Source of the DNA: Kudoa neothunni
Lineage: Eukaryota; Cnidaria
Assembly: GCA_964304625.1 (NCBI GenBank)
Contig: OZ199839.1
Location: 5,642,001 to 5,706,000 of the forward strand
Length of the DNA: 64,000 nt
Direction: 5' to 3'
This document shows positions 35,846 through 47,575 of the stretch, piece by piece; the first letter of the stretch is position 1, and each line of letters starts with the position of its first letter. The notes below the pieces were generated by a model that saw only the letters and a list, made by a program, of their open reading frames with translations, was not told the origin of the DNA and made no database searches. The position numbers and the translations under genes are program-made.

Positions 35846-38831
35846 TTAGTCACGTTTCTTTTTCAACATAACCGCTCCAACTATTACTATCACTAAAGCA
35901 CCAACAGCTGCCGCGATAATAATTCTAAATATAATTTATGTAAACCAACAAAGATTGTAATTTTTACATAAGCTTCATATTTCCACTAAAAATATATTGA
36001 GTTAAATTAGAATGTCATACTAACCATACCTTGAACTGCTTTTGGCACCTAAACAAAAAAAATAAAATTCATTAATTAACTATTAATATACCTTGTTGTA
36101 TATCTGCAGTACCGAAAACCGTTGAATCAGTCGCACTGTAAACCGTCAAGTAATAATTGTTTCCATCGGGTAAACCTCTTATTGTAAACTCTTTACAAGT
36201 TCCGAATGAAGAACATCCATCTACTTCCGGTCCCATACAAGACTTTATTATCGCCCTCGATTTAAGACTACTGTTTCGCAATTCCCATTTACATTTTGAT
36301 CTGTCGTCCATATTGGCTGGAAGTCCATTAGTTATAACGAAATTATCTCCATCACGTGTAATCGTGACTGTTATTACTTTAGAGGAGTCAGTGGGATTAC
36401 CTTTCGGCGCGCCTAATGAAATGTACAATTTTTACGATGCATTCCTCACATATGTAAAATTAAAGAGAGTTAGTCATTTGTTACTTGGCTCCAAGAGATA
36501 AACTTTTTCCGAAGACTTTCCAATCGCTGTGACTAATAGTTTATATTCGTTTGTTGCATCATAACCAGTGAAAATGATGGATCTGCACAGAGGATTGGAT
36601 GAACATGTGTTTGATGGTATGTTTGTGCTATTAGTAAGGCCAGATAACCGTATTGATTTTCCCCCTGAGAGATATTGTGTTGATGAAATATTATCACCTG
36701 TCTGTGTAGATAGCACAGTTCTAGCAATATTTGCTTCTCTATAACCTGAACGTGTCATTGAAGGCTTAGGTTGGGGGGCTACTGGTGTTTTGGTAGTTGC
36801 AGGCACTGGGGTTGGAGTTACTTCTGGGCAAGTGTAAACATCTGTGTAATCATTTCCATTCTTCACTTTAACAGTATAACTGCATTTTGCATTGGGATCA
36901 CCTGCAGACAATTGAGCATTCGCAAACAAACCTTCCGGTTTGACCTTGTGAGATATGATCAATGTTGTGAAATCTAGTTAAAATTAACATAGAATAATAG
37001 TAAACAAATTACCTGTTTTTATATTTTTATAATCTGTCATTTCATAGTCTTTATCTGCGATTACTCTGATATTATATGATGTGTTCGGTTCAAGATCTTC
37101 TATCGTTACTTGATCTCTACACAAACCTCTACATGGATTGCTGCTAGCACATTTGGCGGGATAGAAACTATCCTTTTCTACGGGACTCACCAAATATTCG
37201 CAAGTAGGCTCTGTTTTTCTATCACTTAAGGCATTTCCTCCAACAGCAGTAAGAGAGGCACTTTTATCATTTTTAGTTGGGAGAGTAGCTTGAAAATCGC
37301 TACCAGACTTTTTTTCTACATGGTTATAAGTTAAGTTCATCATATTAAAAACTTACTTGTTCTTATAAATATTTGCTCTTTAAAGTCATTTGGTGGAGTT
37401 ATCCCGCTTTCTTGAATTTCAATAATATAGGCTTTTCCTGCTGCAAGTTCTTTTATAACCAAATTATCGCAAGCAGTCTTGCATTTTCCATCTGTAGTCG
37501 AACTCCCAGTTTCACATTTTGCTTCTGAAAGTGTAGCAAGCTTAGGCTTATCTGCTGGGTAATGTTTTAGAGTACACTTGGAAAATGCTGGAGTGTCAGT
37601 CGGTTTGAAGTGGGCCCCATTAAACGTAACACCTTTATTCGTGTAGACGGATAGTAAACCACCAGTTGGCTCTGTATTTGCTATATACAATAATAAAATC
37701 AAAATTTATCCGTCAAAATTACCAAATTTAGTCTGAATGTAACCATCTGTGTTGATACCGGTTGCTTCTATGTCGTGATGTCTTGTTTTGGATTAATATT
37801 TTATATATTCTTTTAGTATCAATACCTTCCAAAACCACATTTTTACATGCTGCATAACATCTCTTACTGGCATCGCCACAAATTGACTTGTACTGTGCAG
37901 ACGAATCTGTACTCTGGGCATCTTTGAGGCTGAAGAGACATATCTCAGAAGAGGGCGAATTTGTGAACTTGATCTCTACTTTGTTGCCTTCCTTGGTGGC
38001 AGCATAATATTGTGGCTTGTAAATCTCAATATTTTTTTTCATGTACTCATTTGGCATATTGTAAAAGTAACTTGGATAATTTTGACACCTCGTTTCATAA
38101 TGAGGTAACAATAAGTCAAATTCAACTTCATTTTCCGAATTTGCTCCATCGCAAGTGCTTCCCTTTGTTCCTGCTTTGTATTGAATGTCCTTATAATAAA
38201 TGGGACAATCCACGATGGGACATATTATGGTTGATAATTTTAGCGATTTAGCACCACTTGTGGACACAGTAACTTGAGGATTCACTAGCAAGGCTAAACT
38301 AATTTCACATAACTTTTTATAGATATGTAAATTTACGTATCGGGTATCCAAACACTTTTCCTCCTTTTTTTTGCGCCTCTTCTATCACATTTGACACAGT
38401 AACACCCACATATACGTATATGTATTTAGTTCTTGGAGAAAGTTTGTCATAGGTTAATTTAGTATCATTACTAATGCAATCAATAGCACATTTGCCATTG
38501 GCTTCAGTGGCCATATTAGGACAATTCTCAATATCTTTAATCTCAGCAGTTGTAATAGCAGTTTGTGTGATTTCAGCCTCGTTAGATCTCATTATGCGGC
38601 ATTTCTTATCAGTACCATAACTTGTACCACTAAGATTGAGTTTTACTTTATTTTTCCCATCATTATCTTTAATAATTTGGTAATTTAGTCTGTCTGGAGT
38701 AGTTTGTTCGTCGGCAGCATTAACACGGCAGTTTTTTAAAACACAAACTAAATTTTATGTTCACTAAGAAATAAATGATATTATTTACGTATAAAGTAGA
38801 GAAAGAAACCAACTTTAGCTATATACATCAT
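35846..38831 (-). CDS. Type I membrane protein with repeated four-cysteine FN3-like domains
   Basis: The ATG at 38831 opens MMYIAKVGFFLYFIL, a signal peptide, then a 41-nt intron and CVLKNCRVNAADEQ. About six or seven repeats of roughly 110-130 residues follow, broadly one per exon group. Each has spaced cysteines (as in CKWEL...KSCMG...GCSSFGTC) and a closing block of the form L-x(3-5)-Y-x-I-x-V (LEPNTSYNIRV, LAAGKAYIIEI, LPDGNNYYLTV), as in the F-G strands of fibronectin type III domains. A Pro/Thr linker (PTPVPATTKTPVAP) lies near 36800. A 19-nt exon near 36030 leads to the last exon: IIIAAAVGALVIVIVGAVML and KKKRD, a membrane helix with a basic tail, stop at 35846. It is probably a surface adhesin or receptor, but I recognise no named family. 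Introns are short. Confidence 0.75.
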
Positions 38832-39441
38832 AACGATAATTCAGCAATCAATAAATTGGATTATATTCTAACGAATAGTATTTATTATCGGAAACAATTG
38901 TTAATTCAATTATACATAAATAAAGTTATTTTAAAAAATTAGATCGTATAAAACTTTTACAATATCGTTATAAATTAATTTCTCATGCAATCTCATAATT
39001 ACTCTAAAGTATGTTTTATATAAATATAGGACAGCGTAGTTTAACATATCTATGGTAGTAAATTTTAGAAATAAATGACTTTTTAATCGAGAAAAGTTTG
39101 TAGGGATTAAAGAAATAATTTCATTCTAACAATTAAAGATATCTAAAAATTACGTAATTTTTGTCGTTTATACCATATATTAAAATCCCTTGTAAATTTA
39201 GGCATGATTCAAATATTTTGCTGAAAAATTAAAAACTAGCGCATAATGGGGATACGATATTTTTAAATTTTTTAAAAGTCGTCGTTGCTTATTGAAAAAG
39301 AATAATAAATAACGCTGAAATCGACTGCAAAGAGAGTTGTTTAATAGTTCTGTTTATAAATTCTTTTCTAAAGGTTAGTTTAATTCAAATGATAAATGGA
39401 AAAATTACAAAATGTAATAAACTTAAAAACACAATCTTTAA
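38832..39441. other. Intergenic, nothing recognised
   Basis: AT-rich upstream region of the repeat-domain membrane protein gene. No coding signal. Confidence 0.5.
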
Positions 39442-39780
39442 TCTTTATATATAAAGAGGACTGCCGGTATTTGTTTCTTTTTGTGTAACTGCCCCTAAGT
39501 ACTCATGTACAACCATTTATTCCCTTATAAAGACATTTATGGAATTTTTAATAGTTTAGAATATTGGGAAAATCTTATTTTTGTTGTTTTACTATTTGAA
39601 GGTACAAAAATAGTTGTAAAAATGTTGACTTTTTCGGTTTTAAGTTTATTTAGTAGATTACACGATTGCAACAATAAAATTAAGGCTGTCTATTTTTCCG
39701 GGCGCACTTTTTGTCTTCAAATAATAATTCAATCGCTACAATTTTTTATAGAAATATCTTTTATAAATGCAGAATATAAA
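39442..39780 (+). mobile_element. Helitron family B 5' fragment (copy D)
   Basis: It begins TCTTTATATATAAAGAGGAC after A at 39442, followed by TGCCGGTATTTG and TGCCCCTAAGTACTC, matching the 5' part of copies A and C. Similarity fades by about 39780 and no 3' end of its own was identified. The open frame at 39505-39813 is chance. Confidence 0.65.
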
Positions 39781-40434
39781 TTTAATTTCATTTATCTTTT
39801 AGTTAACAATTAGGCATTAAAATACATCGAGGATATTTTAAACTCGTTCATAAGTATCATTATAAATGACATTAAATTTTTTATAAATCTATACTATTTT
39901 CGTAATTAATCTAATTTTATGTGTTACGGCACCCTAAACGAATAAAATATCCTCTAGCGTGCGGTTGTAACGTTGATAGTCGCTAGTGGAATCACTATGG
40001 AAGGAGAGTCTAATTAAACCCTACTAATTCATGATATCACATTCTGAACCTAAGGTCGGAAATGCAATTACAAACTTTGAAAAGGCTAAAGAATTAATGT
40101 AATAGTACCCAAAGTGGAACAACTTTTGTTACCGGACCCGAAACTCTAGAAAAATCTTAACTGCCCTACAAAAATTTGATAGAGACATGACTCTGATCTT
40201 GTTTTATTATGAGGCCACTTTTTGTTGTGTTCATGGTGGTAAAAATGTAATTATCTATATAAACACTGTTGTAATTAATTTGAATTCCGATACAATCTAA
40301 AAGTGCTGGAAGAGAAAAATCAACAGCCATAAAAGTAGTTGCAATTTCTTCATTATCATTACACTGCGAAGTTCTTAAAAACATGAACATGTTAGTTATT
40401 AGAAAATTGGATCTTACTCACGGCTGCAACAGAA
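39781..40434. other. Unassigned stretch
   Basis: AT-rich, no recognised gene. An antisense 74-codon open frame at 40166-40390 matches nothing I know. Confidence 0.35.
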
Positions 40435-40815
40435 ATGAGCATTTCAGGGATTTTTTTACTAATAAATATAAAATTATATGAAGAAAGCAAAAATCTTATA
40501 AAAAATGTTCATTTTTTCGATGGAAATTTAAGAGTACAAGTAGAAATCATGAACCAATCACAAAAAAAGGTTTCGTTGAAGCAAATCGATAATTATATCC
40601 AAACACTAAAAAAAGTGTTTTGTCTGATATTTCGGAGCTGTTTTAATTCAATAAAAAATTCTCACCCAAATACAACTATCGAAATATTGCACAATAACTC
40701 CAATGAAATGACTGGAATATTTTTCCAAGACCTTTATATGAAAAACGTTATTAAAAAATTCCCCAGACTAGTAATTATGGATGCCACTTATAAATTAATC
40801 AATAATCGTATTCCA
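40435..40815 (+). pseudogene. MULE/ZSWIM-type transposase N-terminal fragment
   Basis: The open frame ends in a block FPRLVIMDATYKLINNRIP that matches the first catalytic Asp region of MULE-like (ZSWIM-related) transposases, typically DATYKTN. Upstream residues (HPNTTIEILHNNSNEMTGIFF) also fit that region. Directly after RIP the frame is cut by a Helitron 5' end at 40816. The rest of the catalytic domain is not seen here; a C-terminal half of the same family lies at 47726-48962. Confidence 0.6.
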
Positions 40816-41440
40816 TCTTATACAATATAAAGCAAACCGGAAATCCGTGTGTGTGTCTGTACGCATTTTTCATTCTTTATAGAGGGACATATCGCTCCAT
40901 TTGAGCACACATATGGTAAGATAAAAGTTTATTTTAACACAAAAAAATACGTAAAAAATTATAAAAGATTTTCATCCTGCAAAATGACTAAAAACATTTT
41001 CACGCGATATGATTGGTTTGATTTGAGGATTTATGCAAACATAAATCATTTTGTTAAAGGTATAAAAAGTTAATTTTAGATGTACCATATTGTTTATTTT
41101 ATTTTAAAATATTGAAACGTAATTTAATAATTGAATTAGTTCAAATATGGAAGATAATATTAGGTTATATAGCTAAGCATTAATATGAAATTTATTTGTT
41201 GATGGTTGACAGGGAGAAAATCGATTTTTAGGAGCTCTAAAGAGGAAATTTTAAACGCTCAGTAGTGTTTATTCGTTTTTAAAATTATTAAATAAGGTTC
41301 ATGTGTCCAATTAGTTAAATAAATCATCCGTTAATTGGGTAATCTTTGTACTATTTATCTAAATACTCTGAATTTACTTCGAACTTCAAATGACGTTGGC
41401 TGGGCAAGGAAGCCCAAGCGAAGCGGGGCTTTTGCGCTAA
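40816..41440 (+). mobile_element. Short non-autonomous Helitron with both termini
   Basis: It starts TCTTATACAATATAAAGC after A and continues into a GTGTGTGTCTGTACGC / TTTATAGAGGGAC region like that of Helitron family B. It ends with a hairpin (AAGCCC, ten-base loop, GGGCTT) at about 41410-41432 and TTTTGCGCTAA before T at 41440. 625 bp. The open frame at 40849-41073 inside it has no resemblance to a protein family. Confidence 0.75.
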
Positions 41441-42388
41441 TATTCAATAAATATTAATGTAAGAACCGCCTAATAATGTTTGTAGATCTTGTTTTCATTA
41501 AATGCGGTTTATTTATGGCACAAAATATAGTCTAAAGAATTATATAGGTTAACATTTTAATTTTAGAAGTTTTATGTAGAATAACACACAATCAATCGAA
41601 ATCGGACTTAAAATTTAATGCGACGGTCGTTAACGAAAGTGGTGTTCGTAAGATTATCAAGATTATCAACGAATTTATTTATGTTGTAACACATTATTCT
41701 TTATTCATATCCATTAAAATTTTCAATATTTCTCTTAGGAAATTTTGAAAATTCAAATGATCAAATAAAAATTAGGGGGAAATTTTTATCCCAAAATTCA
41801 TCGGAGGAAACTACTTTTAAGCAATTTTTAATAATTTTTAGGTGACAATTTGACGAAACTTAGTTATTATTTTAATGAGTTAATTTATTCAATAACTTAC
41901 ACGAACTATTTATTGGAATTGGCTCGCCAACATTCCATCCACATTGGATTCAGCTTGACAGAATTTTGGTTTATAAATTTAAAAAATTAAGTAGCCTTAT
42001 TCAACTTTTTAAAATAATCAAAAGAATAATTCTAATTTTTCACAATTAATTATAATCTTATGGGAAAATATAATATTCAGAAGGTACGCACTCCATAGCC
42101 ACCTAAATTAATCCGATTAACTTGTCTATAAATATCAGGGCTGCCTATAAATGAAGTATCCTTTGGGGTTATATGAAAGAAAAATTTTCATTCGTTCATT
42201 CCATTTTAAATATTGTAAAAACAGGGTTTAAAATTTTTGAAACAATGTATCAAGATAAAAAATCGATGTAAACTAAACAAACGTAATCATAACTATTTAG
42301 GAAACTAACTTAATTATATATAAAATAGGATTGATAACAGTTTTCAAATCGAGGTTCTCTACCAGATATTATCCATTTATTAGACCAC
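41441..42388. other. Intergenic, nothing recognised
   Basis: AT-rich sequence between the Helitron and the 3' end of NGLY1. No coding signal. Confidence 0.5.
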
Positions 42389-44733
42389 TTATTCTTCAGG
42401 TTTGATTGATTTGCCTAGTTTTGCAAAGATTGTTTGAATATCGTCCCTTATAGACATCTGAGAAAATCTCATGCATTCTTTTATGCATAATCGTTTCTTT
42501 AACTTTACATTCCAACACAATAAAATTAGATGCATAGGCATTATATGAAAATCATACCAGGTTGTTGATATTTGAGAAGGCCCATTGAAGTAAATGATGT
42601 CGGGGTGCCCCTCTATTTTCTATAATAGTGTCGGGATTTTGGGTGTAACGAAAGGTGACATCCTTGATTTCGCCATAACTGAATGCAATGACATATCTCA
42701 TTGTCTTTTTCTTAATAACTTCATAACGGAGTGGCTCGTCGAATGAATTCTCTGAGGGGTCAACGTGGATCCATCGTCTAAAATTTTTGGAATAGATTTC
42801 AGTCCATACATGGTCATTGGTATCGTAAACATAACGTGTTTTTAGGCCGAGCGAGCGACAAATACACATAAAGGCAAGTGACCATTCACCGCATTTTCCC
42901 ACTTTAGTTTCTAAATGGAAATATAGTTTAATATTGTTATAAATTTTTCTAATGGTTTCCTACGTAGAAGCGTCAAGGGGTTAGTGTAACGAGGAAATCT
43001 CTCCATCGTAAAGCATTTACGACAAGTGTAGATCTCGGTTGCAACGACGTTGTATATTTCATCTGGTGCCGATGAATTAACCGTTGAATGTGGTGTCATT
43101 TTTTCATGGCACTGAGTACATTTTGGAATCTTAAACCACTCGAAAAAATCATCTAAAATTTGATAAAATTTAATAAAATTTATTTGGTAAACAGAAAAAA
43201 CAAACCTTTGAACCAATGAAACAATGCAATAAGGAGACAATCTTTGTAGGAAAATCCAGAATAAAGTTCTTTATTCTTTAGAAGTTTCATTGCTTTTGAT
43301 TTGATCTGCGCCAATGGAATGGTATTTTTGATAGTTATTTTTATTTCAGGCTTCTCGAAAACGCTAACCAAATTATAATGCAATTCGATATCATCGAAAA
43401 AATATGAATTTGAATCCTAGGGAAAATATCGATTCAAGCATCACGAATGTATATAGCTTACAATAGTTAAATCTTTTATAATGGGTTTAATTTTTGGTAG
43501 GTATTTTACGATGGGGGAATTTAGTTGGGTGGAATTTTTGGCGTGATAGTAGTTGTTTATCGTTTCCAAACAATCGATATATGCTAACAGCATTGAAGGT
43601 GACTTATTACTGGGATAGTAGAATGAGATTTCATTCTACGTATAAAATATATTGATTAGAAACTAGTTATTAGTTCGGTAAAGTTTTGAACATCCTATAC
43701 TATCATTTAGCTATTAAGTGTAATAATTTAATTTATATGTAAGATGCAGAAATAAATCGAATTTTACTAACGTAAAAAAATATTTAAACACCAAAAGTTA
43801 ATTATTAATACTAAATATAATACAGTTGATATTTCACCTGGTTGTTTAATTTAATTTCTTTTCAAATAAAATAAATAACATGTAATTATAGATAATTTCC
43901 ATCATAGAAATTAAATTGGTAAATTTACAAATATAGTTAATAAGAAAAATTTAAACACCTTTTCCATCCCTATAGACAGCAAATGCTGAACACATCCAGG
44001 CGTAGTAGAAAAGTGCTTAGTGAACTCATCAGATTTCAAAGGAATAGAGCGATTGTTTGAGTTTTCGTTATTGTATTGTATTGATATCAAACTTTCCAGG
44101 GTTTTTTTAATAACTCCTACTGATTGACTGTTTTTAGCATTGATCACATGTTGACAGGTTTCTATGACTTCCCTTTTAAAAATCGATAAAAACACACGGT
44201 TTCTATTCTATAAAGACCAATAAATATGCGCAGTTATGTTTCAGTTACATATTTCATTGCCCTTTTGGAATGAAGATTAATTCTCTCTAAAATATTCCAT
44301 GTTGTGTATTTTCCATCGATGGTGTACTCATCATTCACACACATCCCATTGGTAAATAAAAGTTTTCGTTCTTTTCCAATATCATAAATTGTGGAAACAT
44401 GCTAATAATATATTATTATACATTAATAATGAATAAAACATTTTGTAAAATAAATACTGGACAACTTTCGACTTCAACTTTGAGAAAAACTAATGCAGGG
44501 AATTTATTTGTTATTTTATCTATTAAATGAGAACATTCTTTTGTAACTGAATTTCCACTAAAACGCCAAAAATTAGCATCATCCATTATACACACTAAAA
44601 AAAGCTAATGTGAGGAGGATTACAAATTTGGAAAAAGTTGGATGACATAAAAATCCCACGGATTTTCTCTCATAATATCTCTAAACTCATTATCGTTTAA
44701 CACATTTTTGGGGGTTGTATTGAAGCTGTTCAT
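42389..44733 (-). CDS. NGLY1: Peptide:N-glycanase with thioredoxin-like and PUB domains
   Basis: NGLY1/PNG1 removes N-glycans from misfolded glycoproteins exported to the cytosol. The ATG at 44733 opens MNSFNTTPKNVLNDNEF. A thioredoxin-like domain follows, with FPALVFLKVEVESC and, after an intron, STIYDIGKERKLLF; its CxxC site is absent (FSGNS at that place). A PUB domain comes next (about 44200-43500: RSIPLKSDEF, CVQHLLSIGMEK). Then the PNGase core: IALFHWFK, FFEWFKIPKC, zinc pairs CTQC and CRKC, RFPRYTNP. The catalytic Cys is in GKCGEWSLAF, the His in DHVWTEIY and the Asp in WIHVDPSEN. The last exon ends KPEE at 42389. No PAW domain is seen. Introns of about 40-60 nt; some exon joins are my reading. 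A thioredoxin domain is known on nematode PNG-1; here it joins a PUB domain. Confidence 0.93.
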
Positions 44734-45242
44734 AGATGTTCGATTAGTCGACCTGCGATTTTGTATAATTTTGGTAGGACCCGCTTAAAATATTTATTTT
44801 TTGGTTCTAATTAGGACGAATTAATACACAGTCAACAAAAAATTATCTTCATCTAAACAAGAAATTAATTTATTCAAAATTTTTTATTGTTATTCTCCAT
44901 AACTTTAAGCTGTTTTTAACTATTCTATTTTAGTCTCTCATTATTTTATGTTTTTTCCAATAATTAATGATTGAACTCTCCTTAGTGATATTTGCTTAGT
45001 TTTGGCTCCCAGTTAAATATCTTGGATATATTTTCCTATTCATCTTTGCAGATTGGCAACGTATATTATCAACAAAAATCGAAATATTAGGTCTCGGTTT
45101 CACTTGCTAAATGAAAACGTCTGTATAAATAAGGAATGGATTAAAAACTCACCAATCAATATATTTAATGCTGTTATTAACATTTATTTGATATCAAAAT
45201 TAGAAAATTTAAAATTTGACTTTTAACGCATGCGCGCGAGTA
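44734..45242. promoter_or_regulatory. NGLY1 upstream region
   Basis: AT-rich upstream sequence with one GC-rich island, AACGCATGCGCGCGAG at about 45226-45241. This is similar to an NRF-1-type palindrome and directly abuts the Helitron at 45243. No other motif is trusted. Confidence 0.35.
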
Positions 45243-45564
45243 TCTATAAAATACAAACTTCGGAATTGTCCGAAGATTATGCGTTCCAATAAACGATGAA
45301 TTTTATAAAAGTTATGGGGCTGTTTAAAGTTTAATTTATTAGGTGGAGTAGGATTCGTGTTCGAATAGAGATGGTTTAAATTTCAAAAGAATAGAACAAT
45401 TTTTAGTGTTTTAAGTTTTCATCTAAATCAACCTTCGGGTGTCCGAAAGGATTAGAGCCGCCTAGGCCAGAGGTTACGTACGATAAATCTGTATATAGAT
45501 GTTATATTGAAAATTCTTTTTGCTGAATTAGATATTCCTCAGCGTATCCGGGTATTACGGCTAG
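45243..45564 (+). mobile_element. 322-bp non-autonomous Helitron (family A)
   Basis: It begins TCTATAAAATACAAACTTCG after A (45242) and ends GGGTATTACGGCTAG before T (45565). The first 250 bp match the 5' end of the large Helitron at 51892-58016 (TTCGGAATTGTCC, GTTCGAATAGAGATGG, GTTTTAAGTTTTCATCTAAA, TCTGTATATAGATGTTATAT) and the last 45 bp match its 3' end. There is no coding sequence. A deletion derivative mobilised by family A. Confidence 0.92.
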
Positions 45565-47575
45565 TTAATTATATTTGTGGTGTTTTCAGCGGGAAGCGTC
45601 TATTTTCATTTAAACGCGCATGCGGGTTAATTTAAGGATTAAATATTATTTACTTCTTTACTGTGTTATTGATCGTTATCAATAAATCAAAAAATTTCTA
45701 TTTACTTTTAAATAATTAAAGACACATTATATTTTTAATATTTGATTTTATCTACATTTTATTCTATAATCCTTCGGTAATTTATAAAATTATAAAAATA
45801 GTTTTAATATCCATCAATGCTATTAATGTTAATTGTCGAAGAAATATACAAACGGAAATATATAGCGCAAAATGAATAATAAAAAATTAAGTTTCTTTGG
45901 AAACAAATTTTGCTTATATTCAAAGATAATATAGTTTGTTTGAGACTTTACTAAGGTTATTAAATTATAATATGGTTTATAACGTCATTTTGAAATAAAT
46001 GACGTTTACAACGTTCGAAAAAACATCACCCGATTCCATTGATATGAATTATCGTCACATAAGATACATATGGTCTCATGGTAATAAAATTAAACATTGA
46101 AACAATATCATTAGGCTAAATATTTAATTAGCTACTAGTTATGCCGCTTTTATTACAACTTTAAATGTTGAAAATTAGAGGTTTTTGAGGAGAATGTGAG
46201 AATACTCAAAAATCTAAATAAGATAAAAAATTATATTCAACTTATGTAGATTGATAATTATTTTATGAGTATTTAAATATAAAAAATATACTGTTTTTTC
46301 ATGTGATTTGTTCAAAGTCACCTATAACGCTAGAAAATATTATTTAAACCTTAATTTCTGGCACAATGACGTTTGTAGTGAAAATACAATAAGGTTTCAA
46401 TGCGGCGATGTAAATCGATATTAAAGATTTTCTATGTTATAATTAGGGAATGGAATATTAGATTTAAACCGTCGATTTTATCATGATGGTTCGACGTTTA
46501 TTTTTTCTAAGTGTTTCGAAAAGGACACCTTATTAAGAATGGGCACTAAAAGATGTGATTTGGGGCGTTTTATTGAGGATTGGGTTGATTTAAAAATTAT
46601 TTAAATGAATTTGTTTACAAATGTCGCAAGTTAAAGTTATCTACAAAACAAAACCATGTGTAGAAATATGTCGTATTATTGAAGCACATATCTCCTAATT
46701 CCCTTCGTTAATAAGAGATCATAAAATAAATATTTGCCTCGTTTCAGCTGATGTGCACGATGGATTATCATTTAAAATAATAGATAATCTCAAAAGACCT
46801 AGGAGTTTTACCTAAAAATATTGTTCTTCATCATGTTAACTTTCTAATGTTAAATCTTCCGTTGATAAGCACTTAACTACATTATTTGCAAAAAAAAGGT
46901 TATAGTAATGCCAACTTTTTCGACAATATTTTTTAAACAAACCGTTATCTTCATTTGCAATTTAATTTTTTTGGATATCAGGTATGTTCTTTCGAGAGGA
47001 AAAATTTCTATGGTATTATAATTATATTAAAATAATGAAATAAAAATATAATTTTGTCATATTATATGAAATTTTAATGTTTTTTGCGACATAGAGATGT
47101 TCACAAAAAATATGTGTATAATCTCCTTTATGCTTAAAAGTGTCCAAAATTGCATGCCCTAGTTACAACAAAATTTCTGAAAAAATAGATGCGCGTGCGC
47201 GGAATGATACAAATTGTGGGAAATTTTTTATGAATTTTTCATGTGAAATATAATTACATCATATATTTATCAAAAAAAGAAACATGTTGATAGAAAACTA
47301 TTTTTTCTATCTGCTTGGAAGTACGTAAAAATTTAAAAATTTCCCCCTAAAATTAATCTCAACGAGAATAAGAACAGCACATTTTTACGAAAACATCAAT
47401 AAGGTTAAAATATTATTGATAGATATCACTTAGGCGAGAATAAATTATTTTTGAAAAATAAAAATCTCCCTCTGAACAATATATTTTAAGGTAATATAGA
47501 TAAATTAAATTATTTAGTATGTTTTCATTTCTTTATTTTATTAACAAGATAAATATATTTTAGTTATTTTTTGAC
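45565..47575. other. Intergenic, nothing recognised
   Basis: Long AT-rich stretch without coding signal. It holds GCGC-rich patches near 45615 (AACGCGCATGCGGG) and 47190 (GATGCGCGTGCGCGG). Confidence 0.5.

Noticed and set aside
39505-39813. 102-codon open frame
   Set aside because: It lies within the non-coding 5' part of a Helitron fragment and matches the repeat, not a protein family.
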